Shown: positions 1-13,205, numbered from the stretch's first letter. The stretch is 64,000 bases of DNA from Paraspadella gotoi (GCA_051294375.1 CM119270.1:1710091-1774090); one strand, 5' to 3'. Numbers and translations are program-made. Notes: a model not told the origin generated them from the sequence alone.

Positions 1-1412
1 AAAGAATTGTTAAAGAGAAAGAGGGCGATTGAAACTATAATCAAAATATATGAAATTTCTCATTTAGTCAACTTCAACTAAACTACTAATAAAAATTCAT
101 AGAACAATAAAAATTTCAAGGCATAACGAACAACAAAACCATGCTTTGATATTCGTATAATACATGTAATTCATACTCAAAGAGTAGTGTAAAACAGTGT
201 AATTATAATTTTCTCAAAAAAATATATTGCATCGGTACTCTTCATTTTACGTCGTCGTCGTCTCGTCATTGTCGTTGTCATGGTCGTTCGGTCGTCCTGT
301 CGTGTCCTTCATGTCGTTGTCGTCGTGTCGGTCGTCGTCCTCTATTCATCGGTATTTGCGATCGGTCGTCAATCGCGTCTCATCGTCGTCGCGTCGTCTT
401 CTCTCCAAGGCACAGGTGACTTTTTTTTTTTTAATTTTGATAAATGTTGGCGGCAATTTATGTTTATTTATTTGTCTAAAATTACTTTTATTCGAGGGTT
501 TAATCGGCTAGATTAATAATATTTAGTTCTTGGGTCGGTTGGTAGCTTTGTACGGAATTGTTTGTCGTTGTAGGTTTATTCGTCGTCGGTCGTTCAAGGT
601 GTGCCTCTAACGTTAAACCGTCATTATTTCAAATCTTTAAATATTTATTTTTCAATCATTTTAAAATGAAAATTCATACTTCAGTCCAAATATATTCATT
701 TTAATTTTTTTGTTATGTTTTCTTCGTATTGCATTGCGTGTCGTCGTCGTCGGGGCGTTCGTCGTCAACATTATTTCCCGTTTCGAGTTGACACCACTTT
801 CAGTCGGTCCTCTGCCGGGAATGTAGGGTGGGTTGTCGGCCGGTGACAGCCGGCGGTCTGCGGCGGCAGAAGACCGGAGGCTGGGGGGCGGCAGCGGGAC
901 ACGGTGTTCAAGCGGCGAGGTGGCATCAGAGAACGGGTGGCGCCGGGTAGCGGCACTAGTGGCGGGCGCTTCACCATGTAAAATAACGCAAATTTTTTTT
1001 TGGGGCGACCAAATCTGTGCGCCCCGCGTCACGCTAGGATTTAATGCTTGATGATTTCGATGGCGGAGTGACCACAAATGACGACGACACGACGATCGAC
1101 GACGAGAAAATTAATAAAAAGACTAATATCTTACCATCTTTGATCCTCTAAAAACCATTATGGTACAGAGAGAGAGAAGAGAGAGAGAGAGAAGAGAGAG
1201 AGATGAGAGAGAGGGAGAGGAGACGAGGAGAGAAAGGACAGAGAGAGAAAGAAGCTTTGAAGTCTAAACGAAGACATAACTTTTGCTGAAAGAAAAAAAA
1301 TCTTTATAAAATTTAAACGAAGCAAAGAATTAAATTGCGATATATTCGGACGAGTCCGAGATTTGGAAGAAGAACATGAAGTTTCTCTCTTTTTTTTTTT
1401 TTTTTGTTTTCG
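1..1412. repeat. Perfect direct duplication, copy 1
   Basis: Identical as far as I can read to 7686-9097, including a T16 run, so the offset is 7,685 throughout. It holds CGT-rich stretches (240-400, 735-775), a GC-rich patch (830-980) and a GA array (1165-1245). Its open frames (for example 661-1077 minus) have no recognisable domain. Left end cut by the window. Confidence 0.95.
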
Positions 1413-2005
1413 ACGAGCCATATATTCCGTCAAAAATAATACTGAACATAAAATATACAAATTAAAATTACACGTTCTCAAAATAAACGGAGAAATGGGA
1501 AGGAAAAAAAGAAAGATAACAATAGAAATACAAAAATGGAAATAAAAGCCTAAAAAGGATTCCCGCCCTTTTTTGTCCAAGAAAAAAAAATAAAAGAAAC
1601 TGAACTCGGGAGAAAAATAATGGAAAAATGGGAAGNNNNNNNNNNNNNNNNNNNNNNNNNTAGGAATTACGAGCCTCTCTCTCCTCTTCTTTCTTCTCTC
1701 TTTCCTCTCTCTCATCTCTCCTTCTCTCTCTCTCTTCTCTCTCTCTTCTCTCTCTCGTCTACTCTCGTCTTCCGCTATTTTTCCAATTATTTTCTGCGCG
1801 AGTGTCAGTTTCTTTATTCTGTTTTTTCTTGGACAAAAAAGGGCGGGAATCCTTTTTTAGGTTATTTTCCATTTTTTGTTTTCTATTGTTAATTTTTCTT
1901 TTTTTCCTTCCCATTTTCTCCGTTTATTTTGAGAACGTGTAATTTTAATTTGTATATATTTATGTTCAGTATTATTTTTGACGGAATATATGGCTCGTTC
2001 GAGAA
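1411..2005. repeat. Palindrome around a 25-N gap
   Basis: The left arm (about 1411-1632) is the reverse complement of about 1783-2005. Landmarks: GCCATATATTCCGTC left and GACGGAATATATGGC right; GGATTCCCGCCC left and GGGCGGGAATCC right. The right arm has extra bases. A 25-N gap (1636-1660) and a CT array lie at the centre. Confidence 0.9.
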
Positions 2006-3969
2006 GCGAATGAGAAGAAGGAGACAAGATGCAAATGCTTTCTCCTATTTCTCCTCCTGCTTCTCATCTTGTCTCTCTCATCATTTCTCTCTCTCTCGCA
2101 TTCTCTGTCTCTCTCTCGTCTCTCTCTCTCTGTGTTTCCTGTCGCCCGTTTCTGACTGCATCTTCACTGGGAGAGATTTTCGGTGCTTCTTCTGTCTTTG
2201 AGGTCGAGTTTTCAGAGCAATTAGGAAGAGAGATAGAGAGAGAGAGGAGAGAGAGAGAGTAGAGATGAGAGAGAGAGACGAGGAGAGAGAAAGTATGAGA
2301 GAGGACAAACAGACAGAGAGTTCGATTGTGATTAGTGAAGAGCATGAATAAAAGAAGAATCAAGGGAAGACGAAGAGAGAGAAAGATAGCGAGACAGATG
2401 AGAGGGAGAGAGAGAGAGAGTAAGAGACGGAAGAGGCATATGGCAATCAAAGATGGATAACCGATACCGTCATTATTCAACGCGCTTGTCGGTTGATAAA
2501 AGAAATCCTGACAAAGAAGCATAAGAATATAATTGAGATAAATTCGATAAAATAGAAAGTGATTTATTCCGATTGATTAACTGATTGCGGATTGATCTTC
2601 GATTGATTTAACAATGAAGCAAATACGATTTCTACTTGAGCTTGAGTGGCATCTATCTTAAGTTGATTTTTGTTTAGTTTAGTGAATTATTGATTAACAA
2701 TTTAACAATACCTAGGAGAAATTGTAAGTGGCTATATAAAAGAAATAAAAAAAAAAAAAAAGAATAGATAGAATTTAAGCTAAGTTTTCTTTTTCTTCTC
2801 ATCTCGGTCAATAGCTGATTCACCTTTCGTTTTCTTCTTGTGGTATTTTTTCCTTTTTTTTTTTGTTTAAGCTGGCCGCGATGTACGTCTATAGAGTCAC
2901 TTTCGTCGTATGTGTCGTCGGGTCTGTCGCGGTCAGTACAGAAGGTCATCTCGGTCCTGACGTTGTCGGTATGTCTATTGTCGTCTGCCCACTTACGTTA
3001 AAAATGCATATGATATTGCCGTATGGTTGGTTGTTCATTGTTGTTAAGACAGAAAAAAACCGTCAAATCGTATGTGAACTATAAGAGAAAATCTATAAAT
3101 AATCAAGAATGAAATTTTAAAGCGGTGCATGTTATAGATATACACAGGCGTAAATAAGAGTTGTTTTAGCCATCGTCATGTCCATAACATTTTGAACAAA
3201 GGGAATACACAGTGAAAAACAAAGTCACTTGCGGCGCAATACACATTGGAATTACCGTCTGTGTTTCCTTTTTTTTTTTCCCTTTCTTTTTCTGCTGCTA
3301 GGGCATTGCTGCTCTCTTTTTTAGATGAAATGATATTGATTTTTATAATACCGAGACATCACGCCTTTATATCGTACACTGAAGAGAGTTCGAGACTTAA
3401 ATCAATTTTTTCGTATCACTTGCAGATTATAGATGTCCTTCTCACATCATAGTAATATAATCTTGATATAACTTTACCTTTTGGTTGTTGTGTGATTTAT
3501 GATTTTTGTATTTTGTATTTTCATTCCGTTCAAAAAATTTTGGTCCTCATTTCATTACATTGTGGTGTCCAATTTGTCATTTTGTCAATGTTTCAAATTG
3601 TCAACTTTTGTCATGTTGTCATTTGGTCAAGTCTCTGTTCAGACGCTCAATTGCTAATTGTAGAATTTGTGTGTTAAAAAAATCGAAACTTATTTGCCTG
3701 CCTCGTCATGCTGTCAATGTAACCGATGCCGCGTCCAGGGCCCCGTCTGCTTCGTCACAACAGTCCTTCCTTCTATTCTTACAATCCTTAGCCTATTTTT
3801 TTTAGTCTTTTATCCTTTTAACAGTCCTTTCCTTCTGCTCTTGTTATCCTCATTCTTCTGCTGTTTCATATCTTTCTCCGTCGATCTCTGCTCTTAACAG
3901 ACATTCATTTCACCTCCCACCTCTCTCACAATTCGCGCCTCATTTTTTACATCTTCTCCTTCTTTCGCC
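2006..3969. other. Non-coding stretch
   Basis: CT arrays (2040-2135), GA arrays (2225-2300, 2365-2430), then AT-rich sequence. The frame at 2863-3084 (+) and those at 3246-3897 have no recognisable domain and no splice or codon-use signal that I can defend. Confidence 0.6.
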
Positions 3970-5308
3970 ATTTCCCCTCTCTCTCTCTCTCATCTCCTCT
4001 CTCTCCTCTCTCTCTCTCTCTCTCTCGCACTCTCTCTCTCTCTCTGCTCTCTCTCTGTCGATCTTGTACGGCCAGGCGTCTGGCTGCTCTCAGCGGCGTA
4101 TCCCCTCGCCAGTCTGCCTTTCCGAAATCTGCGTCGTTGTGCGAACGGTGCTGACCTGAATTGGCTTAAGCCCCTTTGCTTATATAAAACATTCAGTTTG
4201 AAGCAGAGTAAGAGAGAGAAAGAAGAGAGAGAGAGAGAAGAGAGAGAGAGAGGGAGAGAGTAGAGGAGAGAGAGTGAGAGAATGAGAATCCCATAGTAAG
4301 TCGTCGTTTTAAAAATCGCTTCCTGTTTTTTTCTTTCTTTTCTTTCAGGACTAACAACTATCACCTCGCGTTGTGAAGGAACAGCCATCCCGGCTCTAAA
4401 GAAGAAACAACCCTGGTGCTTTTTTTTTTTTTCCGCGGGCTGCAACCTGAGAGAGAGAGAGAGAGATGAGAGAGAAGAGAGAGAGAGAGATGAGAGAAGA
4501 GGAGAGAGAGAGAGAGGAGAGAGAGGTTCTTCTCGCGCAAGTGGCCGCACTTCCTCGAGTGTAGATCGCTTTTGAGATGCCGCGTGCTCGCTTGGCGCCG
4601 TTCGCGGAGACGTTGACTCTGTCTCTTTCTCTCTTTTCTCGTCTTCTCTCTCTCTTCTCCTCCTCTCTCGCCTCCTCTCTCCGATCCTAGTTTCTCGTAC
4701 CTCTCTCTCTCTCTCTCCTCTCTCTCTTTCCTGTACATAACTAGGAGTTTCGTTCATTCTCTGTTCTATCGATGATGCGTGCACGTCGTCTGTCGTCGCG
4801 GTCATCGTCGTCGTCGTCGTCGTCGTTGTCGTCCGTCGTCGTTCCGTCGTCGTCGTCGTTGCGTCGTCTGTCGTTCGTCGTCGTCGTCGTTGTCGCGTCG
4901 TCGTCTGTCGTCGTCGTCGTGCGTCGTCGTCTGTCGTGCCCTCTTATGTACATGAACAGTAAGCCAGAAAGGATGTGAGAGATAACGACTGGTTGTGCTG
5001 GTCGGTCCGTCCGTTCGCAAGTTTTTTGGAAGCAGACAGAAGATTAATTAACCTGCATCGACCGTCGCTGCGAATTCTCCTCTCTCACTCCATCTCTCTC
5101 TCGTCCTCTCTCTTCTCTCCTCATCTCTCCTCTCTTCTCTCTCGTTCCTCTTCTCTCTCTCTTCTCTTCTCTCCTTCTCTCTCTCCTTCTCTCCAAATCT
5201 CCCTCTTCCCCTCCCTTCAACCTCTCTCTCCCTCTCTCCTTTTCTCTCTCTCTCCTCCTTTCTCGCTTTCGCTCTCGTTTAATCGACTAAGTGCTAAGGA
5301 AAAGTATC

Positions 5309-5362
<54 letters not shown>

Positions 5363-5460
5363 GAAGAGAGAAGAGAGAGAGAAGAGATGAGGATTGAAGA
5401 GAAGAGAGAGAGAGATGAGAGAGAGGAGATGAGAGAGTAGAGAGAGAGTCGGTGAGACTT
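3970..5460. repeat. Dense GA/CT and CGT repeat region
   Basis: CT arrays at 3977-4060, 4620-4730 and 5080-5280; GA arrays at 4205-4290, 4446-4530 and 5308-5450; a CGT triplet array at 4785-4940. Short non-repetitive islands (4070-4200, 4540-4620, 4965-5075) show no gene. Confidence 0.9.
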
Positions 5461-6979
5461 TCTCTCGTCTCTCGCATACTTTTTTTGTTTTTTTGTTTTT
5501 TTCGGATAGGACATTTTTCCTTCCCCCCCCTTGCCTTGTCCATCAACCCTCGCGAAAAAGATTTTGCGAAAAATGAGTGAGAGGAGAGAAGAGAGGGACA
5601 GAAAATAGAAATGCAAGTGTTGAGCATAACAGAGGCATCAAATATTTATATTTAATATGTTCGAGTAGGAATTAAATTGATTCATTACGCTTGAAAAATC
5701 TTTGAATATTATGCGCACTTCATTAAGGATGAAGCGAGTGAATAAGATCTTCTGCATGGTGACCGATGCTTGATTGAAAGCTGCCAGGGACTGCTATGGT
5801 CATATCTTGTAAGAGGTGATTGGAGGCTTAAACCATCAAAGCCTGTCAAAGTCAGGGAGTGGGGCAAGATAGCTATTTATTTAAATGAATGGATAAATTG
5901 ATATCTCAAATTACGCGATTTCATAATGAGGTTGAAAAAAAGATAGAAAGGATAAAGAATAATAGATAAAAGAGGAAAGACAAAAGAAAGGAGAAGAAAA
6001 GAGAGAAATCAATAAAAATAATAATAAAAGAGAGAGAGAACTTCTGTTTGAAAGCTATATGTTTTTTTTCTTTGCTAGGCAGACGCATCGAAGCTCCCAA
6101 TTTTCAATCAGTTATTTTACCTCTTTTTTTTTCACAATTTTTTTGTTTGAAAGAAAATCACTAGTATTCATATTATTAGTCCATACTAAAAAAAAAAAGA
6201 GCGACGGACATATAAAAAGGAACAAAATGAAATGAAGACAGATTGAAGGATCGAATAGATAGAGGTGAGAGGAATAATTAGTTTAGTCTCTTAGCTTGCT
6301 TTCTAATTCATAACTGCGGTCCAAAGTTCAAAGGCGGAAAGAGAAAGAGAGGGAGATATATCTATATATATATATATATATATAAATATAGTAGTGTGAG
6401 AGAGGGGGAGAAAAGTAAAGATTTGATGAGAGAGAAAAGACGATTTGTATATTATGATTTCTTTGCTTATAATAAAAATTACAGATTTTTTATTTTATAT
6501 ATAATCCTTTTTCTTTTCGTTGTAAATGATTTAGAGAAAAAACAAAGTTTTTGATTAGTTTTCAACGAATTTGTTTATTGAAAAACGGCTTTGAACACCA
6601 AAGAGCCGAAACATTCTGTTTTTTCAATAAAAACAAATTAGTTACTAGATATAACTTGTTTTTTTCTCCTAGATCTTTTATTAAGATTATATTTAAATCA
6701 TTTATATTAGGATTGAAATTCTCTATTCGTTTTGTTTTTGTGTGTTAGTTTTGGTTTTGTGTTTGCGGTTTTTTGCAATTTGGTTTTATTTTTGGTTTTT
6801 TTTTTTTTTTTTTGTTTTTTTTTTTTGCTTTTTTTTTTTTTAAAACATAAAACTTCAAGATTGCAATTTTTTTTTCTTAAATTGAATGTTTTGCTGTCGG
6901 GGCGACTGGTCAGCGTAATATTTAGTTTTCAATTTACTCTTCAGAGGCGGGAAAGGAAAGATGAGAGATGAGAAGAGAG

Positions 6980-7024
<45 letters not shown>

Positions 7025-7685
7025 TGAGAGAGAGACGAGAGAGATGAGAGTCGATGTTCATTAATTTCCTTTCTTCTTCCGCTACATAAAATTAATCGGG
7101 GTGTCGTTGAAATGATTCATGTGCGTTGACTGAGCTTGGTGCGCTCGTCATCTCGCGTCCGTCGTCGCGTCGGTCGTCGTCGCGTCCTCCAGTCGGTTTT
7201 TCTGTTCGTCGTGGTCCGTTGTCGTCCTCCGATCCTCCTCTTCTCCTCTTCCCTCTCCTTATCTATCCCTCAACCAAGACATGTGTGGTAGAGATCTTCC
7301 TTAAGAAGGAAGAAAGAACAAGAAAAAGAAAAAATGAAAGAAAGAAATGAAGGAAGAAAAAGAGAGAAAGAAAGAAAAGAAAGAAAAAGAGGAAGTAAGA
7401 AACAGGAACACAAAGAAAACAAAAAAAACAAAGAAAACACACAGAAGGAAAGAAATTAAGAAAGAGAGATAGTATAAAATAAAGATGAAATAATAAAATA
7501 TAAATAAATAAAATAATAAATAATATCATAATATAATGATATAATTATAAAATGTTTTATATATAAAAAATAAATATAAATAATAATAAATTAATAAAAT
7601 AAACGGCTAAAATATTATATAAAATATAAATTATAAATTACTAATTATAAATATGTAATAAAAAAGAAAAGAAAAAATGGTAGCC
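5461..7685. other. Non-coding AT- and purine-rich stretch
   Basis: AT-rich sequence with an AT dinucleotide run (6359-6385), poly-T (6797-6840), a GA array (6968-7050), TCG-rich sequence (7140-7220), a purine run (7300-7460) and then very AT-rich sequence. The segment 5725-5880 (around GCCAGGGACTGCTATGG) looks like old dispersed repeat but I cannot name it. Confidence 0.6.
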
Positions 7686-9097
7686 AAAGAATTGTTAAAG
7701 AGAAAGAGGGCGATTGAAACTATAATCAAAATATATGAAATTTCTCATTTAGTCAACTTCAACTAAACTACTAATAAAAATTCATAGAACAATAAAAATT
7801 TCAAGGCATAACGAACAACAAAACCATGCTTTGATATTCGTATAATACATGTAATTCATACTCAAAGAGTAGTGTAAAACAGTGTAATTATAATTTTCTC
7901 AAAAAAATATATTGCATCGGTACTCTTCATTTTACGTCGTCGTCGTCTCGTCATTGTCGTTGTCATGGTCGTTCGGTCGTCCTGTCGTGTCCTTCATGTC
8001 GTTGTCGTCGTGTCGGTCGTCGTCCTCTATTCATCGGTATTTGCGATCGGTCGTCAATCGCGTCTCATCGTCGTCGCGTCGTCTTCTCTCCAAGGCACAG
8101 GTGACTTTTTTTTTTTTAATTTTGATAAATGTTGGCGGCAATTTATGTTTATTTATTTGTCTAAAATTACTTTTATTCGAGGGTTTAATCGGCTAGATTA
8201 ATAATATTTAGTTCTTGGGTCGGTTGGTAGCTTTGTACGGAATTGTTTGTCGTTGTAGGTTTATTCGTCGTCGGTCGTTCAAGGTGTGCCTCTAACGTTA
8301 AACCGTCATTATTTCAAATCTTTAAATATTTATTTTTCAATCATTTTAAAATGAAAATTCATACTTCAGTCCAAATATATTCATTTTAATTTTTTTGTTA
8401 TGTTTTCTTCGTATTGCATTGCGTGTCGTCGTCGTCGGGGCGTTCGTCGTCAACATTATTTCCCGTTTCGAGTTGACACCACTTTCAGTCGGTCCTCTGC
8501 CGGGAATGTAGGGTGGGTTGTCGGCCGGTGACAGCCGGCGGTCTGCGGCGGCAGAAGACCGGAGGCTGGGGGGCGGCAGCGGGACACGGTGTTCAAGCGG
8601 CGAGGTGGCATCAGAGAACGGGTGGCGCCGGGTAGCGGCACTAGTGGCGGGCGCTTCACCATGTAAAATAACGCAAATTTTTTTTTGGGGCGACCAAATC
8701 TGTGCGCCCCGCGTCACGCTAGGATTTAATGCTTGATGATTTCGATGGCGGAGTGACCACAAATGACGACGACACGACGATCGACGACGAGAAAATTAAT
8801 AAAAAGACTAATATCTTACCATCTTTGATCCTCTAAAAACCATTATGGTACAGAGAGAGAGAAGAGAGAGAGAGAGAAGAGAGAGAGATGAGAGAGAGGG
8901 AGAGGAGACGAGGAGAGAAAGGACAGAGAGAGAAAGAAGCTTTGAAGTCTAAACGAAGACATAACTTTTGCTGAAAGAAAAAAAATCTTTATAAAATTTA
9001 AACGAAGCAAAGAATTAAATTGCGATATATTCGGACGAGTCCGAGATTTGGAAGAAGAACATGAAGTTTCTCTCTTTTTTTTTTTTTTTTGTTTTCG
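7686..9097. repeat. Perfect direct duplication, copy 2
   Basis: Second copy of 1-1412. The copies diverge abruptly after GTTTTCG (1412/9097). Perfect identity even in long homopolymers suggests duplication during assembly or a very recent event. Confidence 0.95.
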
Positions 9098-9929
9098 TTC
9101 CTATTATCTTTTTCAAGCAAACAAACGCAAAGTTGTGCTACGCGTTGCGTTTTTTTTCCTCATCCAAACTTTTTAGTCCAAATAATCCCTATCAGTCAGT
9201 ATCTCGTTTGTCAATGATAACAAAAATAAATAATTTAATGTACAAAAAAAATAGTTCATAAATTGGAGAATTGCGCTGTCAGTTTCTTGAGACTAAGTTG
9301 ACGACTGCCTCGTTTCTTCTCTCATCTCTCCCCCGTCGATTCTGATTGGTCGAGAGAGAAGCCATCTCTCTGATTGATCGAGAGAGAAGAAAAGGGAGAA
9401 AAGCCAAAGGAGACAAGAGAGACGAGCAACACGATCAATTCGTTTCCTGCATTGATATGATTATTATACCTTGCCAGAAAATTTGAAGTTTGTGATCCAG
9501 CTTAGTAGTAGGGCTCAAAACGAGCTTCATACAAGCGCTGATGTTTTACAATTTTTCTTTTTTTCTTTTAAATTATGGGAAATGCTGCCAACTTTTCAAA
9601 AAATGCTAAAAAACTGAAAAATTCGGGCATTTCTTTCTATCTCGAAGGGCATTAAGTATACTCAAACGAAACCAGTTTTAATCATTAAAGCGTAAAAAAC
9701 TGTACATGTTGGACACCTTACTACACCTTCTATTAAATGGGGATATTTTAATAATTGATTATTAAACAAGATTTATAACTTATGAGTGAGTCGATCTCAG
9801 TTTTTTATTTCACTGATATTTTTTGCGCATAACAATTTTCGCACATTGCTCTTCTAACGTGGGTCCGATATTTCCTACCCTTACTTATAGTCGCGCATTA
9901 AGTTCACTCCGCCTATAAGCGTGACACCT
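9098..9929. other. Non-coding stretch before SINE
   Basis: A short duplicated motif around GATTG(G/A)TCGAGAGAGAAG (9342-9392), otherwise AT-rich with nothing recognised. Confidence 0.5.
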
Positions 9930-10135
9930 TCAGTCTTTACCCGGTGGCTCATTGAGTATTACCATCATCTCATGACCATCAGGTACCGGGATCGATTCCC
10001 AATAGTACCTACCCAGCAAGCATGAGGACAGCCGAAAACCGTCTTGGGGGCGTGGAAAACCCTCAAGCCTGGTTCCAAGCCCAGGAACCGTTCCATAGTA
10101 TAGAGGGGGTTAAAGAAGTTACGGAAGGCACTCTT
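9930..10135 (+). mobile_element. tRNA-derived SINE, family 1
   Basis: Head with A-box-like CGGTGGCTCATTGAG (9942-9956) and B-box-like GGGATCGATTCCC (9988-10000). The body includes GAGGACAGCCGAAAACCGTC, GGGGGCGTGGAAAACCC, CAAGCCTGGTTCCAAGCCC and GGAACCGTTCCATAG. Same family as the copies at 50936 and 62045, in the opposite orientation. The body resembles no tRNA gene, so it is not a functional tRNA. Confidence 0.8.
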
Positions 10136-10717
10136 TAGCTCATTAGGAGCCTTAGCTACATACTTAATATACTATTTATTTAGAAATAATCACTTATTAT
10201 CTCTCATCCCTCAGCCTTCTAATCATTCTCGAACCATCACCTCTTGACGACGGCTCATCCGAAAAACTAAGCAAAAACGATAAATCATGCAGCTTCGCTT
10301 GGGGGGTAAAGATATAGGGATGTTGTAAATCTTCCAGAGATAAATTAAGAAAATAATTATTTGCATCTCTTTCTCTCTCACTCACTCACTCACTCACTCA
10401 GATGCAGTTGGGTTGTTTATTCGATCTGATCATTGTTTATACATTTGGATAAAAAACTCCTATAGGTTTAAACTTGAGTTATAAAGATTTTTAAAAAAAC
10501 TACATGGAACAATGAACATACTTAATTAAACTACTTGGAACAATGAACATACTTAACAATGAACTTACTGAACCAGCCAACAAAAAAAACAAAACAAAAC
10601 AAGGAAAAAACGCGAGAGAGGAAAAATAAAAATCTCGCTGGGAGACTTGACGCTAATAAAACGCTGGCCCTGGATTTATCGGCGCCGCATCGATCTTTCC
10701 GGCGCCGAGAGAGAGAG

Positions 10718-10770
<53 letters not shown>

Positions 10771-11155
10771 CATAATAATAGACATTCTCGCTATTAAATC
10801 GCTCTCATCCTTTTCTCTTTTTTTCTCTCTACCCTATTTTCCAGTAGAAGCAGAAAATGGCTTTTTTATTCAGACTCTGACATCAGCGCCGCCTCTACCG
10901 CTGCCGCTTCCGCCGCCGCCGCCGCCGCCACAGCCGCAGCCGCAGCCGCCGATTCCTTTAGGATTTCTAGGCGGAGTTTTAAAAATGCTTCGCCTCATGA
11001 TTTCTTCTTTTTTTTTGTTTCGAGACTTTTTAGTCTGTCGGTCTGTGTAAATTATTTATTCATTTAAAAAAAATTAAAAATTAAAAAAAAATTAAAATAT
11101 TTTGATTTTTTTGGCCATGTTTATTATTTTATATATTATTTATTTTTTTCTTCTT
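10136..11155. other. Non-coding stretch with short arrays
   Basis: CTCA tetranucleotides (10377-10400), a duplicated phrase around CTTGGAACAATGAACATACT (10500-10555), a GA array (10700-10768) and a GCC/CCG triplet array (10905-10945). No gene seen. Confidence 0.7.
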
Positions 11156-11460
11156 TTTTTCCCGCTTCTTCTTCTCCTTTCCGCTTCTTCTTCTCCTTTC
11201 CGCTTCTTCTTCCCCTTTCCGCTTCTTCTTCTNNNNNNNNNNNNNNNNNNNNNNNNNNNNNNNNNNNNNNNNNNNNNNNNNNNNNNNNNNNNNNNNNNNN
11301 NNNNNNNNNNNNNNNNNNNNNNNNNNNNNNNNNNNNNNNNNNNNNNNNNNNNNNNNNNNNNNNNNNNNNNNNNNNNNNNNNNNNNNNNNNNNNNNNNNNN
11401 NNNNNNNNNNNNNNNNNNNNNNNNTTTCCGCTTCTTCTTCTCCTTTCCGCTTCTTCCCCC
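11156..11460. repeat. 19-bp pyrimidine minisatellite, spanning a gap
   Basis: Unit CGCTTCTTCTTCTCCTTTC, about four copies before and two after a 192-base N gap (11233-11424). Probably continuous through the gap. Confidence 0.85.
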
Positions 11461-11586
11461 TTTTTCTCCCTCGGTTTCACTTTGTCATTATCGCTCAAGG
11501 GAATCAAATCTCCGAAGCCAAATGAGAGAAAATGAAATAAAAATGAAGAGAAAAAAAAGATAAAAAATAGTTGAACGTTTGTTACT

Positions 11587-11633
<47 letters not shown>

Positions 11634-12460
11634 GAGAGAGTGCAAAAAATTATTGCATAATTAATAAGTTGGATTTAAGCCTGATGAAAACTTTTAAGTG
11701 CAATGGTCCTTGTCAGAATTATAAATAGCATAATCATCATCATCTTCATCCCTATCTTCATCATCATCGTCAACATCAATGTCATCATCTTCATCAATTT
11801 GATGTTCGTCGTCTTCATTATCATCGTCGTCATCATCGTCGTCGTTTTTCTTCATTCCATTTTTTTGACGAATTTCCAACGAAAAGAAAAAGTGATTTTT
11901 TTCCAAAGTTGAAATGAGGAAATGAGAGATATGGAAAAAGATAAAGGCTTGTCAGAGAAAGTTGTCTTCTTTCTTTCTTTCTTTCTTTCTTAAAAAAAAA
12001 AAAAAAAAAAAAAAAAGAGAGAGATGGCTTTTTGTCAGAAGAAAGTTGGTCTTCTTTTCTTTCTTTCTTTTCTTTCCTTTTCATTCTTTCCATTTATTCC
12101 CATTCCTTTCCTTCTTTCTTTCTCTATTTTCTCCAATCGATCCTTCATGCCAACTCTAGTAAACCCTCAAAAATTTGAATTCTTTTTGACTACCTTTTGG
12201 TCTTTTTCTGGGTCCTGTAAACTGTTCTCCTCTCTCTTCTCTTCCCTCTCCTCTCATCTCTTCTCTCGTCTCTCTCTCTCTCTTCCTCCTTCTCTCTTTC
12301 TTCTCATCTCCTTCTCTCGTCTCTTCCTCTCTCTCCNNNNNNNNNNNNNNNNNNNNNNNNNTCTCTCTCTCTCTCTCCCTCGTCTTTCTTCTCACGTTTG
12401 TTCCGCGTTTGATTCGAATTCGTCAGAATTTTTTTTCTTGAACATCAGTCGTCTTTTCTT
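11461..12460. other. Repeat-rich non-coding stretch
   Basis: GA array (11593-11641), CAT/CGT triplets (11735-11850), CTTT repeats and an A-run (11970-12020), CT arrays on both sides of a 25-N gap (12220-12385). No gene. Confidence 0.8.
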
Positions 12461-12469
12461 CGCGATTGA

Positions 12470-12640
12470 ATTTGAAACCTGTGAACCCGTGAACTTTTTG
12501 ACCCTGTTAACCTCTGTGAACCTGTGAACCCTTTGACCCGGTTAACCTCTGTGACCATGTAAACCNNNNNNNNNNNNNNNNCCTGTGAACCCTTTGACCC
12601 GGTTAACCTCTGAGACCATGTAAACCTTGTGACCCTGCGA
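12470..12640. repeat. Minisatellite of GTGAACC/TTGACCC units
   Basis: Repeats of the type CCTGTGAACCCTTTGACC followed by GGTTAACCTCTGTGACCAT, unit about 35-45 bases, interrupted by a 16-N gap (12566-12581). Confidence 0.8.
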
Positions 12641-13019
12641 AGGACAAACCCTGCATCCAGTAAATACTGGTTCACGACCCAACACAACCAAATCCCCACA
12701 ACAGAAGCGATGGACAGACAGATGGACAAATGGGCAGTTGAACAGATAGACAGACAGACAGACGCCACCACAGAAGCGATGGACACATGATTCAAATTCG
12801 AAGTTGACCTTCGCTCTCTCGACGATCGCTCTTTTTCGATGACTTTGTCCTCTCTTTGTCTTCTCTCTTTGTCATCTTAATTTGTCCACTATTGTTTTTA
12901 TCTCTTTGTCCATTATCTTTGAACTCTATTGTTTTCTCTCTCTTTGTCCTCTCTCTTGTTTTCTTTTCCTTTGTCTGTGTCTGTGTCAGTGCTCTGAACG
13001 ACAAGTCCTGCGCCTTATG

Positions 13020-13205
13020 GGCTGCAATGGCGACCAAACGCTGGCGCCCAATCCAGGGGCCCAGAAGCTGACGCCCAATGGCTGGAGCCCAATCGTTGAT
13101 GCTTTACCGGGGTGCCTAATCGCTTGCAATTCCCAATCTTGGCGCCCATTTCTGACGCCCAATCGTGGCGCCCAATCATGGCGCCCAATCGTGACCTCCA
13201 ATTCT
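13020..13205. repeat. GGCGCCCAATC minisatellite
   Basis: Degenerate units around TGGCGCCCAATCGTGAC, densest at 13138-13200, with looser copies back to 13035. GC-rich against its surroundings. Frames through it are repeat-derived. Confidence 0.75.

Noticed and set aside
830-980. GC-rich patch as CpG island or promoter of an unknown gene
   Set aside because: No exon, start site or core promoter element can be supported; it is also present in the duplicate at 8515-8665.
2863-3084. 73-residue frame with a signal-peptide-like start
   Set aside because: Hydrophobic residues come from a TCG/GTC-rich stretch; no family recognised and no supporting signal.
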